Positions 44,681 through 53,751 of a DNA stretch of 64,000 bases are shown here, in pieces. Under the pieces are notes generated by a model, which was given only the letters and a program-made list of their open reading frames with translations, ran no database searches and was not told the origin of the DNA. A program made the translations under genes and the position numbers. The first letter of the stretch is position 1. Every line of letters starts with the position of its first letter. This stretch comes from an uncultured Clostridia bacterium (lineage in GTDB: Bacteria; Bacillota; Clostridia; UMGS1810), in NCBI GenBank assembly GCA_934463165.1, contig CAKSJG010000007.1, positions 32,608 through 96,607 of the forward strand. The letters are read 5' to 3'.

Positions 44681-45574
44681 TTACCCTTTAACACCGCCGA
44701 TTGCCAATCCGCCGAGAATTCTCTTTGAAAAGATTGTAAATGCTATCATAAGCGGAAGTACAGATAAAATCGCCGTCATCATAACTTCGTTTGCCATTAA
44801 ATCTCCCGCACCCATACTTGCGGTATAAAGCTTAACCGCCACCGGTTCAAGCGGTGTTGAACCAAGCATAAGATACGGCCACATAAAACTGCTCCACGAC
44901 GACATTACCTGAAATATTGACATTACCATAACAATCGGCTTTGAAAGAGGCATAATGATCTGCAAAAATATCCTGATGCTGCTGCATCCGTCTATTTTTG
45001 CCGCCTCAACATATGCCATAGGAATACCGTTAAAAAAGCTGCGAAACATTAAAACATTAAAGGCATTGCAGCCTGCCATAAGCCACATCGGCAAAAATGT
45101 TCCCGAAAGATTTATATGCAAAAGCGGAACGTCCACAAATGTTATATACAAAGGAACCATACTTATTCCCGGTAAAAGCATTGACCAGAAAATCATTTTA
45201 TCGAGTATTTTACTGCCGGTTGGCTTAATACGCGAAAGCACGTATCCGAAGATACCGTTAATTATAATATCAGAAGCAAGACAACCGCCCACAATGCACA
45301 GTGAATTTAAAAATCCCGTGCCGATCTGCGATTTGTCCCATGCATTCACAATATTTTCAAACTTAAATTCGGTCGGCCACAAGGTCGGCGGTATCTGATA
45401 CAATTCCTGCGAGCTTTTAAAACTGCTTAATATTACCCATACAATCGGAAAAAGATCTATAACGGCAAACAATATCAAAACCGCGACCATACACCCGTAA
45501 AGAATTTTATATTTGGGTTTCTTCAAATCAAAGGAGTTGAGAAGCCCTGTTTTATTTTCATTATTTTTATCCAT
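44681..45574 (-). CDS. Sugar ABC transporter permease, MalG/LplC type
   Basis: A 297-residue inner-membrane permease with six predicted helices. The EAA loop that docks the ATPase is AYVEAAKIDGCSSIRIFLQI followed by IMPLSKP. The C-terminus KRILGGLAIGGVKG is typical of the carbohydrate-uptake group (CUT1). It pairs with the permease encoded 13 bp upstream. No ATPase gene is present in the locus; CUT1 systems of Firmicutes often share one MsmK/UgpC-type ATPase encoded elsewhere. Confidence 0.94.
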   Translation of the reverse strand: MDKNNENKTGLLNSFDLKKPKYKILYGCMVAVLILFAVIDLFPIVWVILSSFKSSQELYQIPPTLWPTEFKFENIVNAWDKSQIGTGFLNSLCIVGGCLASDIIINGIFGYVLSRIKPTGSKILDKMIFWSMLLPGISMVPLYITFVDVPLLHINLSGTFLPMWLMAGCNAFNVLMFRSFFNGIPMAYVEAAKIDGCSSIRIFLQIIMPLSKPIVMVMSIFQVMSSWSSFMWPYLMLGSTPLEPVAVKLYTASMGAGDLMANEVMMTAILSVLPLMIAFTIFSKRILGGLAIGGVKG

Positions 45575-45587
45575 ATATAATAACCCC

Positions 45588-46520
45588 TCAATCCTCTAAT
45601 TTTTTATCAATTCTGTAATAAATCAATGTCAGCAACAGCATCATCACAAACGAAACAACGCCAAGTGCTACAGATTTCTCGTACTGTCCGAATTTAAACG
45701 CATAAAAGTAGTTTTGAAGTCCGAGTGACATTGACGCGCCGTTAGGACCGCCGCCGGTCATCGCAAGCGGTTGTTCCACAATCTGGAACACACCTATAAC
45801 GTTCCTTATTGTAAGAAGCAAGATTGTACCGCCTATGCTCGGAAGTGTTATGTACCACAACTTTTGAAAAAATCCCGCACCGTCAAGGCTCGCTGCTTCA
45901 TACAGCTCGCGGTTTGTGTTCTGCAATGCGGCAAAATACAATATAATACTGCCGCCCAGACCCTGCCATATCATAGAAATAACAATAAGCGGTATTGCTA
46001 TATTTCCGTTTGAAAGCCATGAAACCGGTTCCATTCCGATATACGACAGAAGCATATTAAGCATACCGCCGGGTCCATCCATATAAATCATTTTCCAAAT
46101 AAGGCTTATTGAAATTCCCGGAATGATACACGGCAGATACAGCACAAATTTGAAAAAATTCTTTCCGTGTGCCATTTCGTTGAGTATTATTGCCAATATA
46201 ACAGGCAGCGGCATTCCCAACACTACCGACCAAAATACATACTTCAGAGTGTTTTTCAACACCATCGTAAAGTTCACGTCGGTGAGTACGTCTATGTAAT
46301 TTCTTAATCCGACAAACTTTTCGAGAGTAAATCCTTTGAGTTCAAAAAAAGAATACAATACACCGTTTACAATGGGGCGCCAAACAATCATAACAAACAA
46401 TGCCACCGGAATAATCAGCAGCAGCCATCCCGATATATTGCGCTTAACCGTTGATAAAAAAACCGCCCGAAAATTTCTTGTCGCATTCTTTTTTATTTTT
46501 GCTGTTTCAATACTGTTCAA
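45588..46520 (-). CDS. Sugar ABC transporter permease, MalF/LplB type
   Basis: A 310-residue permease with six predicted helices after a cytoplasmic basic N-terminus. The EAA loop is ELYEAASLDGAGFFQKLWYI then TLPSIGG. The MTGGGPNGASMSLGLQNYFY segment is typical of the CUT1 LplB/MalF side. It lies 12 bp after the binding-protein gene and 13 bp before its partner permease. Confidence 0.94.
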   Translation of the reverse strand: MNSIETAKIKKNATRNFRAVFLSTVKRNISGWLLLIIPVALFVMIVWRPIVNGVLYSFFELKGFTLEKFVGLRNYIDVLTDVNFTMVLKNTLKYVFWSVVLGMPLPVILAIILNEMAHGKNFFKFVLYLPCIIPGISISLIWKMIYMDGPGGMLNMLLSYIGMEPVSWLSNGNIAIPLIVISMIWQGLGGSIILYFAALQNTNRELYEAASLDGAGFFQKLWYITLPSIGGTILLLTIRNVIGVFQIVEQPLAMTGGGPNGASMSLGLQNYFYAFKFGQYEKSVALGVVSFVMMLLLTLIYYRIDKKLED

Positions 46521-46532
46521 TTACATTTCACC

Positions 46533-47933
46533 CTATCTTGTTAATTTATCTAAATAGTTAACCTGAAATTCCGCGTTTGCATTCTTAATCAAAGCCGCTA
46601 TATCCGCATTTTTATTGGTCAAAACCTCTTGAATACACTTATCAAATGTCGCATACAATTCCTGACAGCACTGTGCATATTCGGGTTTTACAATTACTCC
46701 CTCGAATGCAAAGTATTTTTCATAATCAGACGCGTCAACATTCGTATATTTTTTGTATATTTCGTTAACTTTCTGATTTGCCTCCTCACTCGTCCAAACC
46801 GGGAAAGGAATTCTGTCAAATACAACTTTTCCGTTTTCAATTTTGGTTTTGCAGCTTTCCTCGAGAGTTTCCAAAGAATCATCAGTCATATACGGACCGT
46901 AGCCTTTCAGCTCCAACCAATCCAAAATGGCATCAATCTGTTCTGCAGAAGCATCCGCTCTTATGTAATAAATCGTTCCACCCATCTGCGAAATTCTGCC
47001 TTCGGGACCTTCGGGCATAGAAACAAAACAAATATCATCTTTATTCATACCGTATGTAACCGCCTTGCTGGAACCCGTCTTAATATCCATAAACGCCATA
47101 GCCGCCTGCTCGGCGCCTACATATTTTTCCATTGCCGGCTGGTCTATTACGTTATCGTCAAGCAATGCGTTATATTTCCATTTAAGATCATATATATATT
47201 GCAGTGCGTCACGTGTAGACTGTGTATCAAATGTTGCTTTCCAGGAACCGTCGCTTTCCTGTTTCATAAACTCCGTACCGTACGCCCAGGCAACATTCAT
47301 AAAATGCCAGCCGCCGCAGTTGTTTGTGGACGGGAATACAAATCCCGCTTTACCTGTTTTTTCCTTTATAATTTCAGCATATTCCGCAACTTCTTTATAA
47401 GTTTGAGGAGTCTTAACCGTTCCGTCGGAATTTACAAGTCCTGCCTGTTTAAACAGTTTTTTGTTGATAAACAACCCCTGCGCATATACATCTGTCGGAA
47501 TTCCGTAAATTTTCCCGTTTTCATCACTCATCCAATCAATCAAATCTTCATTCATTGCCTGATACCACGTTCGTTTTTTCAAAGCGTCCGTAATATCTGC
47601 CGCCCAACCGTTTTCAATAACGCTTCGTGTTTCGGTAATCGGTGTACTGAATAATGTCGCAAGCTGATTTCCTCCTGCTTTTGTCATAAACGTCTGCACC
47701 TGATATTTGTAGTTGTCGGGTTTGATTGTTACATTGGGATGTGAAGTTTCAAACTTTTTCTTAAGTGCATTTTCATTTTCATACGCCGTATCGTTCTTCG
47801 TAGGCCAGCCGGCAATAGAAATTGTAACATTTCCGTCCTCGCTTGCCTTCTTGTTTTGACATGCCGTGCCGGATATAACCATTGCGGCCGTCAATGAAAT
47901 AAGTGCCATTCTTTTTAAAAATTGTTTTTTCAT
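46533..47933 (-). CDS. Extracellular sugar-binding lipoprotein of the ABC importer
   Basis: A 466-residue solute-binding protein (family 1) held to the membrane by a lipid on Cys25 (VISGTACQNKK). The mature part has the normal class features: VTISIAGWPTKNDTAYENEN at the start, then YGIPTDVYAQGLFINKKLFK, EYAEIIKEKTGKAGF and later WTSEEANQKVNEIYKKY. It should catch oligosaccharides released by the secreted enzymes. AGGAGGA precedes the ATG. It is the first gene of the long operon, divergent from the membrane-anchored AraC regulator. A TAAAAT -10 without a good -35 lies upstream, as expected for activator-dependent transcription. Confidence 0.94.
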   Translation of the reverse strand: MKKQFLKRMALISLTAAMVISGTACQNKKASEDGNVTISIAGWPTKNDTAYENENALKKKFETSHPNVTIKPDNYKYQVQTFMTKAGGNQLATLFSTPITETRSVIENGWAADITDALKKRTWYQAMNEDLIDWMSDENGKIYGIPTDVYAQGLFINKKLFKQAGLVNSDGTVKTPQTYKEVAEYAEIIKEKTGKAGFVFPSTNNCGGWHFMNVAWAYGTEFMKQESDGSWKATFDTQSTRDALQYIYDLKWKYNALLDDNVIDQPAMEKYVGAEQAAMAFMDIKTGSSKAVTYGMNKDDICFVSMPEGPEGRISQMGGTIYYIRADASAEQIDAILDWLELKGYGPYMTDDSLETLEESCKTKIENGKVVFDRIPFPVWTSEEANQKVNEIYKKYTNVDASDYEKYFAFEGVIVKPEYAQCCQELYATFDKCIQEVLTNKNADIAALIKNANAEFQVNYLDKLTR

Positions 47934-48013
47934 ATTTTTCCTCCTATTTTACTTATTTCACTCCTGACATTTTAACACAGGACTGAAATATTATGTTTTC
48001 TACACACAGCGGC

Positions 48014-48069
48014 AATCACAAATACCGGTTGGATTATTTGTTTGATTACGCCTTGTGTTTTTTGTGATT
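48014..48069. promoter_or_regulatory. Inverted repeat in the divergent control region
   Basis: AATCACAAA (48014-48022) and TTTGTGATT (48061-48069) form a perfect 9-bp inverted repeat with 38 bp between, in the 411-bp region between the binding-protein gene and the AraC-type regulator. They are candidate half-sites for the regulator. The rest of this region is AT-rich with no supported gene. Confidence 0.42.
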
Positions 48070-48275
48070 TCATTATCTCACCGAACAAATATTTTTTCAA
48101 GAAGCACTTTTTTTATTTTTAATAAACATTCCACCTGCATAATGTATCATTTCTCTACCATATTTATTTTGAAATTCAATATAACCTGACAAAAACCGCT
48201 ATAATTCTGATATTTATGTTACTTGTTTCATTTCTCCATCTATACATATTTGTTTCGCTTTTCTATATTTAACAC

Positions 48276-48304
48276 TTGACTTTTTAAATTGCGTGATGTA
48301 TACT
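48276..48304 (+). promoter_or_regulatory. Promoter of the membrane-anchored AraC regulator
   Basis: TTGACT (48276-48281), 17 bp, TATACT (48299-48304), 40 bp before the start codon. Confidence 0.8.
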
Positions 48305-48344
48305 ACACTTGATTTTAATAAAAGAAAAAGGAGGCTAACTCTGT

Positions 48345-50588
48345 ATGCGATTTAATCGGACAAAACTCAAAATAAACCCGTCATATATCAGAACATACTC
48401 TATAATTCTGCTTCCGTCACTATTTATGATGATATATGGTGTTTTTATGATTTTTTCTTTTACCAATACGTACAAAGAAGTTTTAACAACGAATTATACA
48501 CAGACCCTTTCGGTTGTATATACACGTCTTGAAGATACGATAAAAAACACAATTCAAACAACAAAACTTTTATCAATAAACGATGAATTTATGCAATCTT
48601 TAAGGAATGACGGCTCCGAAAAATCCATTCAAACCGCAAAGAAATATATAGGCAACATAAAAGACTGCAGTTCATTGATAGATGACATATTCATTATAGA
48701 CACTATGCGCAAAAATGTTTTCGGAACCTCAGGCAATGCCCCTATAAACGAATATTTTAACATTGAATATGACTATGAGAATTATGATTTGTCTTATTGG
48801 AGCAGTTATCAAAGCCCGTTTTCCGAATATAAAATTTTGCCTCCGTCGCAGGTTAGCAAACGAGGCACACAGAAAACCGTAACGCCTATTGTATTCACCA
48901 AATTGAACGGAGTTGCATTAACTCAACTGATTGTTGTTAACATTGACAACACTTATCTTTTCGATATTCTCGAACAAAATATTCTTACGTCCAACAGTCG
49001 GTTTCTTTATATAAACAAACTCACCAGAACCGCATATGAAAAAAATTCAAAAACCACCATTGATGAATATTTTTACAAACAGCTTTTAAATGATACAACC
49101 GCAACATTTGAACAAAATTTTGACAAAAAAAAATCTCTGATAATTACATATTCCCCAACCTCCGCAATTCTCGGCTATACTTACGCTACAGTTGTCCCGA
49201 CAAGCGATATTATATCAATATCCGCAAAAAATTTATCGACAATGATATTTATCGGACTTATTACCATATTGGCAATGCTTATATTGGTACGTTTCAGCGC
49301 AAGAAATATCTACACACCAGTAAAAAAGCTCGCGGCTTTAGCAGGCAGTGACGCCTTTTCCGATCCAATTGCAGAACTGCACAATAAAATTATTGAAATG
49401 CAGACAAGCAACGATGATTTAAAAAAGGAAATTTCGGACGCCGTTCCCCTTGCACAGGAACGAAAACTGCTTCGTTTTTTGCACTCCGATTTTAAGACAA
49501 ACTGTGAAAGCAATTTAAAAATCCCCGATTTTAAATTACCCTACTTTTGTGTTGCAATTATTAAACTGTGCCCCACCAATAAATTTTACGAAATATTTAA
49601 TATCACCCAGTCGCAAATAATTTATTCCAGACTGTATGACATCATAAACGAATATTTTAAAGAAATCAACGGATTTACACGCATTATTAACTGCGACAGC
49701 AACACCTTGTATGTTCTCATAAACCAAAAAGAACAAGAAACCGGAAATATAGAAGACGCTTTGAACAAGACAAAAAACATTCTCAAATTTGACAGCGATT
49801 ATATAAATGTCTACACCTCCCTGGGCGGAGTTTACACCAAAATCGAGGATATGCGAAAATCGTGTCAGGAAGCGCTTAAAACCATATCCGGAATCATCAC
49901 TCTCGGCGAACTGCAAATTCATCTTGAGAATACAAATATGCAAAATACCTCTATGCTGTTAAATCTAAAAGATGAATCGACACTTACCAATATGCTGCTT
50001 GCAGGAAAAACCGACGACGCTTTTGCTATGATAGAAGATTTTACACACAACAATATGAATATCTCTGAATTTTCCGTAATGCAGCTAAACACACAATTAT
50101 TAAATATTATTTTTAAAGTTATGCACCTTAAGGGAATTTCATACGACAAAAAAAATCAGGGCGATTTATCTTTAATGCAGGATATACTCTCACATACACC
50201 TAACGAGGTTTTCGATACAATTAAAAAATTGTTGGACGAACTTGCAAAATATATGAAGGGCAGCGACCGCGTTGACATTAAAAACATAACGGATTATGTG
50301 CAAAACAACTTTGCGAGTGATTTATATTTGGACAAAGTTGCCGAAACTTTCGGCACATCATCAAAATATCTGTCACGAAAATTTAAAGAATCCGTCGGTA
50401 TGAATTTCTCGGATTATCTGTCACATCTACGTTTGGAAAATGCAAAAATGCTTCTTACAAGCACCGACAAACCAATAACGCAAATTATGTCGGAATGCGG
50501 TTTCAACAACCGAACAACATTTATCCGCTCATTTAAAAACTACACAGGCGATACACCCGGAAACTGGAGAAAAAAAGAAAAGCATTAA
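48345..50588 (+). CDS. Membrane-anchored AraC-family sensor-regulator
   Basis: A 747-residue regulator that joins sensing and DNA binding in one chain. A first membrane helix (about 19-41) and a second (about 298-320, STMIFIGLITILAMLILVRF) enclose a roughly 250-residue outside domain of Cache-like character. A short linker and a central region without clear family follow, then a C-terminal AraC double helix-turn-helix (about 645-745: DLYLDKVAETFGTSSKYLSR and ITQIMSECGFNNRTTFIRSF, ending YTGDTPGNWRKK). There is no receiver or kinase domain. AAGGAGG precedes the ATG. Divergent placement beside the importer operon, and the known habit of this class, suggest it activates that operon when its glycan is outside the cell. 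Confidence 0.9.
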   Translation: MRFNRTKLKINPSYIRTYSIILLPSLFMMIYGVFMIFSFTNTYKEVLTTNYTQTLSVVYTRLEDTIKNTIQTTKLLSINDEFMQSLRNDGSEKSIQTAKKYIGNIKDCSSLIDDIFIIDTMRKNVFGTSGNAPINEYFNIEYDYENYDLSYWSSYQSPFSEYKILPPSQVSKRGTQKTVTPIVFTKLNGVALTQLIVVNIDNTYLFDILEQNILTSNSRFLYINKLTRTAYEKNSKTTIDEYFYKQLLNDTTATFEQNFDKKKSLIITYSPTSAILGYTYATVVPTSDIISISAKNLSTMIFIGLITILAMLILVRFSARNIYTPVKKLAALAGSDAFSDPIAELHNKIIEMQTSNDDLKKEISDAVPLAQERKLLRFLHSDFKTNCESNLKIPDFKLPYFCVAIIKLCPTNKFYEIFNITQSQIIYSRLYDIINEYFKEINGFTRIINCDSNTLYVLINQKEQETGNIEDALNKTKNILKFDSDYINVYTSLGGVYTKIEDMRKSCQEALKTISGIITLGELQIHLENTNMQNTSMLLNLKDESTLTNMLLAGKTDDAFAMIEDFTHNNMNISEFSVMQLNTQLLNIIFKVMHLKGISYDKKNQGDLSLMQDILSHTPNEVFDTIKKLLDELAKYMKGSDRVDIKNITDYVQNNFASDLYLDKVAETFGTSSKYLSRKFKESVGMNFSDYLSHLRLENAKMLLTSTDKPITQIMSECGFNNRTTFIRSFKNYTGDTPGNWRKKEKH

Positions 50589-50681
50589 TAAAGAGCAAGA
50601 AGGAGACTAAGTATTAAAAGTCAATAGTTTTTCAGAAAAAAATTAAAAGAATTTTTTAAAACAAAAGATTGTATAACAAAC

Positions 50682-50713
50682 AGACCTTTTAAAATTTAAA
50701 TTTTAAAAGGTCT
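50682..50713. terminator. Perfect AT-rich palindrome, likely bidirectional terminator
   Basis: A 16-bp perfect inverted repeat with no loop (AGACCTTTTAAAATTT and its complement), between the convergent regulator and alpha/beta hydrolase genes. Followed by AAAATATATATTT on the plus strand; the rest of 50589-50808 shows nothing else. Confidence 0.6.
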
Positions 50714-50808
50714 AAAATATATATTTAGAAAGTTAGTTATCGAAGCTTGTCCGCATCAATGGGTTGGTTTGTTGTTTCAAAGGGCGTATGAGGTTTTTTC
50801 AATATCGA

Positions 50809-51828
50809 TTAATTTTCGGCATTATCAAAAGAATCCCAAAATTCCTTTAAAGCTCTCTCATATGCTTCGCTGTCGGTGATATAGCTCATTGCGTGAGATG
50901 CTCCAGGAACTACAAGAAGTCTTTTGGGCGCGGAGCATGCAAGATAGTTTTTATAAGTCATCTCAATCGGGACAAAACGGTCTGCGCTTCCGTGAATGAA
51001 AAGCACGGGAATCTTATTTTCTTTCATGATATCCGTTGTGTTTATCTCCGACGCGCCAAAGCCTATTTTCTTTCTGCAGAGAGAGTCCATGTCATATTTT
51101 CTTATTGCATAAGACATGTGCAGATTTTTGTTTGTTATATGCTCCCATACACCCTCTATGGACGTATAACCGCAGTCGTCTATAATACCGCGCACATTCT
51201 CGGGAAGTCTGAGCCCGGCAGTCATAAGAACAGTAGCCGCGCCCATCGAAACCCCTGCAAGGTATACGGGATATTCGCAGTTCGTCTTTTTATTTACCCA
51301 GTTAACCCATTCACGGCAGTCGAAACGCTCCGTCATGCCAAAGCTTATATTTTCACCGTCGCTCTCGCCCTGACCGCGCTGCTCGGCAAAAAGCACACTG
51401 CAGCCGTTATCATGCCAGAACTTTGCAATCGGTGCAAAATCCTTGAGCCAGTCCGAACGCCAGCCGTGCATTGCAACGATGACTCTTTTTGCATTTTCAC
51501 ATTCATACCAATGTCCCGTAAGGCGCGTCGAATCGTATGAAATTATCTCAACCGTCGGGATATCCTTTGACTTCAAATCATCAATATACTTTTGTAAATC
51601 ATCGTTATCCTTGCGGCTTACCTTGTCTCCGCTGATAAGAGGCGTAACCCTTTTTGTAAGCCTGCTGCCGTCTCTGCTGAATGCCTCATTGACAAGGATT
51701 TTGTTAAGCGAATGCGATACCGCCGCAACACCGGCTGCAATACCTGCTGCCGCAAGCCCGATTATGAGAGCGGTGTTTGAGTCATCTTTTCTTTTATTTT
51801 TAAGTCCGTAAAATTTATTTATTTTCAT
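50809..51828 (-). CDS. Membrane-anchored alpha/beta hydrolase
   Basis: A 339-residue protein with one N-terminal membrane helix (ALIIGLAAAGIAAGVAAVSH) and an alpha/beta hydrolase domain of the YtmA/BEM46-like group. The oxyanion region is VAMHGWRSDWLKDF, the nucleophile Ser near residue 195 in LAGVSMGAATVLM, the acid Asp in IHGSADRFVP and the His in VPGASHAMSY. An esterase or thioesterase role is likely; the substrate is not known. GGAGGT precedes the ATG. It shares direction with the polymerase gene 45 bp upstream. Confidence 0.86.
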   Translation of the reverse strand: MKINKFYGLKNKRKDDSNTALIIGLAAAGIAAGVAAVSHSLNKILVNEAFSRDGSRLTKRVTPLISGDKVSRKDNDDLQKYIDDLKSKDIPTVEIISYDSTRLTGHWYECENAKRVIVAMHGWRSDWLKDFAPIAKFWHDNGCSVLFAEQRGQGESDGENISFGMTERFDCREWVNWVNKKTNCEYPVYLAGVSMGAATVLMTAGLRLPENVRGIIDDCGYTSIEGVWEHITNKNLHMSYAIRKYDMDSLCRKKIGFGASEINTTDIMKENKIPVLFIHGSADRFVPIEMTYKNYLACSAPKRLLVVPGASHAMSYITDSEAYERALKEFWDSFDNAEN

Positions 51829-51873
51829 TATGACATACCTCCAAGTGTTTATTGCATATATTATTACCTAATA

Positions 51874-53322
51874 TTAATTTTCTAAACGGGTATCATTGTT
51901 TGAGAGCATACCGATCATTATCATAAAATGAATTGCCGTGTAAAACAAAAACACACCCACAAGTGCAGATACACTATAACCGACAACCGCCATAAGAAAC
52001 GGCAAATACGAATCATCTTTTTTTAAGAGATTTTTATCTCTTATTCGTTTGAAAATCACCTGCAAAAGAGCAAAAACATAAAATATTGCGGCCGGTATTC
52101 CGGAAGATACGGCCATTTCCAATATTTCACAATGGGCACGGTCCATTTTTACATTACGCTTTTTATACTCTTTTTTCAGATTATCCGCACCGTATCCTGC
52201 GAGCGGACGTTCACGGATCATATCGACGGTTGCCAACCACAGCGGCCATCTGCCGCTGAATGCTCTGACCTCCTTGCTGCCGTTCTCTTTGGCAACGTTT
52301 TTTACATCTTCCGAAAATGTGCTTATGTTTTTGGCAATGGTATTGCCATCCTTTTCGATTGCCGAAAAGTAAGAAAAACCTATGCTTATCGAAACAAATA
52401 CGGCAACAGGAAACAAAAGCTTAACCGCAAGACACACGTCTTTATTTTTTGAAAACACAAATATACAAAGCGAAACCAAAACCGAAGCGGCCAATATTGC
52501 TATATATGCGCCAAATGTATCATTCATTATTACGGTGCAATATGAATATGCCGCCAAAAGCGCAAAAAATATATTTGATAATATCCCCTTTGCTTTTATC
52601 AGCAAACCCGTTATCAGCATAGAGCATATAACTGTATAATATCCCATATGATTAAGATTATAAAAAGAGCCGGTATAACCCTTATAAAAGTGCCCCGTTC
52701 TGATTCCGAGAGAATCGTAAAACGTTTTCAAAATCTGCCCGATTTTGCCGCTTTCGCGTTTGCTCGCCGTGCCGATTATACCGAAATACTGCTGAACCAT
52801 TATAAGCGATATAATCATAAAGCTTACAATGTATACCGCCAAAACAGCGTTTTTCAAACATTTTTTCTTTATGCAGGATGCAAAAATAAATGCAACGGCA
52901 AACGATGTATACATAAGCACTCCGTCGGGTCTGAAATCCGTACCGAAAAACGAGCGAACCTTATCGGGAGCAAAAAGTGCGGATATAACCGAAAGGATAT
53001 AAACAAACAGGAGAAATAAACCGTGTTTGTTTGAAAATGCCGACTTTAACCCCGTCTTTAGCACAACAGACAAATTTTCAAAAAAAGATCCGTCAGCCGA
53101 ATTGACGCACTTTAAGATTATATTAACCCCTCCGAAAAACACAAAACCGCATATTCCGAAAAAAGATATGTATTTAAAAATCACACCGTGATTCTCGGGG
53201 CTGAATATCGCATATATTGGTAAAAGCGCATACATAATCGTCATCAAAAAAGATATCACCTGAAAAAAATCGCATGTATGCCGCTCTTTTACTATACTGT
53301 CGCAAATAACTTCGTTTTCCAT
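51874..53322 (-). CDS. O-antigen ligase-like membrane polymerase
   Basis: A 482-residue membrane protein with about 12 predicted helices and a large outside loop. The loop contains EVRAFSGRWPLWLATVDMI, RERPLAGYGADNLKKEY and RAHCEILEMAVSSGIPAAI, which fit the Wzy/WaaL O-antigen ligase family. In Gram-positive bacteria such proteins polymerise or attach surface sugars or modify teichuronic-type polymers; the substrate cannot be named. No glycosyltransferases flank it. A terminator lies just before it, so its own promoter is uncertain. Confidence 0.82.
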   Translation of the reverse strand: MENEVICDSIVKERHTCDFFQVISFLMTIMYALLPIYAIFSPENHGVIFKYISFFGICGFVFFGGVNIILKCVNSADGSFFENLSVVLKTGLKSAFSNKHGLFLLFVYILSVISALFAPDKVRSFFGTDFRPDGVLMYTSFAVAFIFASCIKKKCLKNAVLAVYIVSFMIISLIMVQQYFGIIGTASKRESGKIGQILKTFYDSLGIRTGHFYKGYTGSFYNLNHMGYYTVICSMLITGLLIKAKGILSNIFFALLAAYSYCTVIMNDTFGAYIAILAASVLVSLCIFVFSKNKDVCLAVKLLFPVAVFVSISIGFSYFSAIEKDGNTIAKNISTFSEDVKNVAKENGSKEVRAFSGRWPLWLATVDMIRERPLAGYGADNLKKEYKKRNVKMDRAHCEILEMAVSSGIPAAIFYVFALLQVIFKRIRDKNLLKKDDSYLPFLMAVVGYSVSALVGVFLFYTAIHFMIMIGMLSNNDTRLEN

Positions 53323-53338
53323 AAAAACAATCCCTGTC

Positions 53339-53374
53339 TAAAAAAGCAGAAAATACCGTCCCGGCATTTTCCGC
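53339..53374 (-). terminator. ireB terminator
   Basis: Stem GCGGAAAATGCCG / GGTATTTTCTGC with a short loop, followed on the minus strand by TTTTTTA. It lies 10 bp after the ireB stop. Confidence 0.84.
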
Positions 53375-53383
53375 TTTCAATTT

Positions 53384-53638
53384 TTAAAATGTCTGCAAAT
53401 ATGATTTGACAAGTTCTTCAAGTATCTCATCTCTTTCAAGCTTGCTGATAAGAACCCTTGCATTGTTATATCCCGTTATATATGTGGGATCGCCCGACAT
53501 AATATAGGCAACTATCTGATTAATCGGATTGTAACCCTTAACTTTTAGCGCGTCATAAACTATTCTCATTGTTTCACGTACTTTTTGAGCATTAAGACTC
53601 TCAACGCTGATTTTTACTGTCTCGTTTTTAAAATCCAT
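53384..53638 (-). CDS. ireB: IreB-family regulatory phosphoprotein
   Basis: An 84-residue protein of the former UPF0297 family, known in Enterococcus as a substrate of the Ser/Thr kinase IreK (PrkC-type) with effects on wall-stress resistance. The whole chain matches the family pattern: ALKVKGYNPINQIVAYIMSG, then DPTYITGYNNARVLISKLER. The ATG at 53638 is 6 nt after AGGTG; the GTG at 53647 is inside that site. In many Firmicutes it precedes ruvX and follows alaS; neither is here. Confidence 0.93.
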   Translation of the reverse strand: MDFKNETVKISVESLNAQKVRETMRIVYDALKVKGYNPINQIVAYIMSGDPTYITGYNNARVLISKLERDEILEELVKSYLQTF

Positions 53639-53688
53639 ATCGGACACCTGCCTTTGTCTTTTATATAATATTATTTCTTTATTTTCAT

Positions 53689-53717
53689 ATTATAACACAA
53701 AATAATTCTTTTTTCAA
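53689..53717 (-). promoter_or_regulatory. ireB promoter
   Basis: TTGAAA (53712-53717), 17 bp, TATAAT (53689-53694), 51 bp before the start codon. Confidence 0.82.
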
Positions 53718-53751
53718 TACTTTAAGATAAACGTTTACAATTCATTAACAA

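Noticed and set aside
46629..47654. A 341-codon open frame on the plus strand opposite the sugar-binding protein gene
   Set aside because: It is a shadow of the conserved minus-strand gene: biased composition (many Phe, Cys, Arg, Asn), no ribosome site and no family motifs.
48230..48280. A possible CcpA (cre) site, TTTGTTTCGCTTTTC
   Set aside because: It misses three of the fixed positions of the cre consensus, so catabolite control cannot be claimed from it.
27220..50588. Whether the carbohydrate locus is a mobile island
   Set aside because: No integrase, transposase, direct-repeat ends or partial tRNA copy were seen; the intact tRNA-Lys at 26056 has its own promoter and terminator and no repeat of its 3' end was noticed at the far side.
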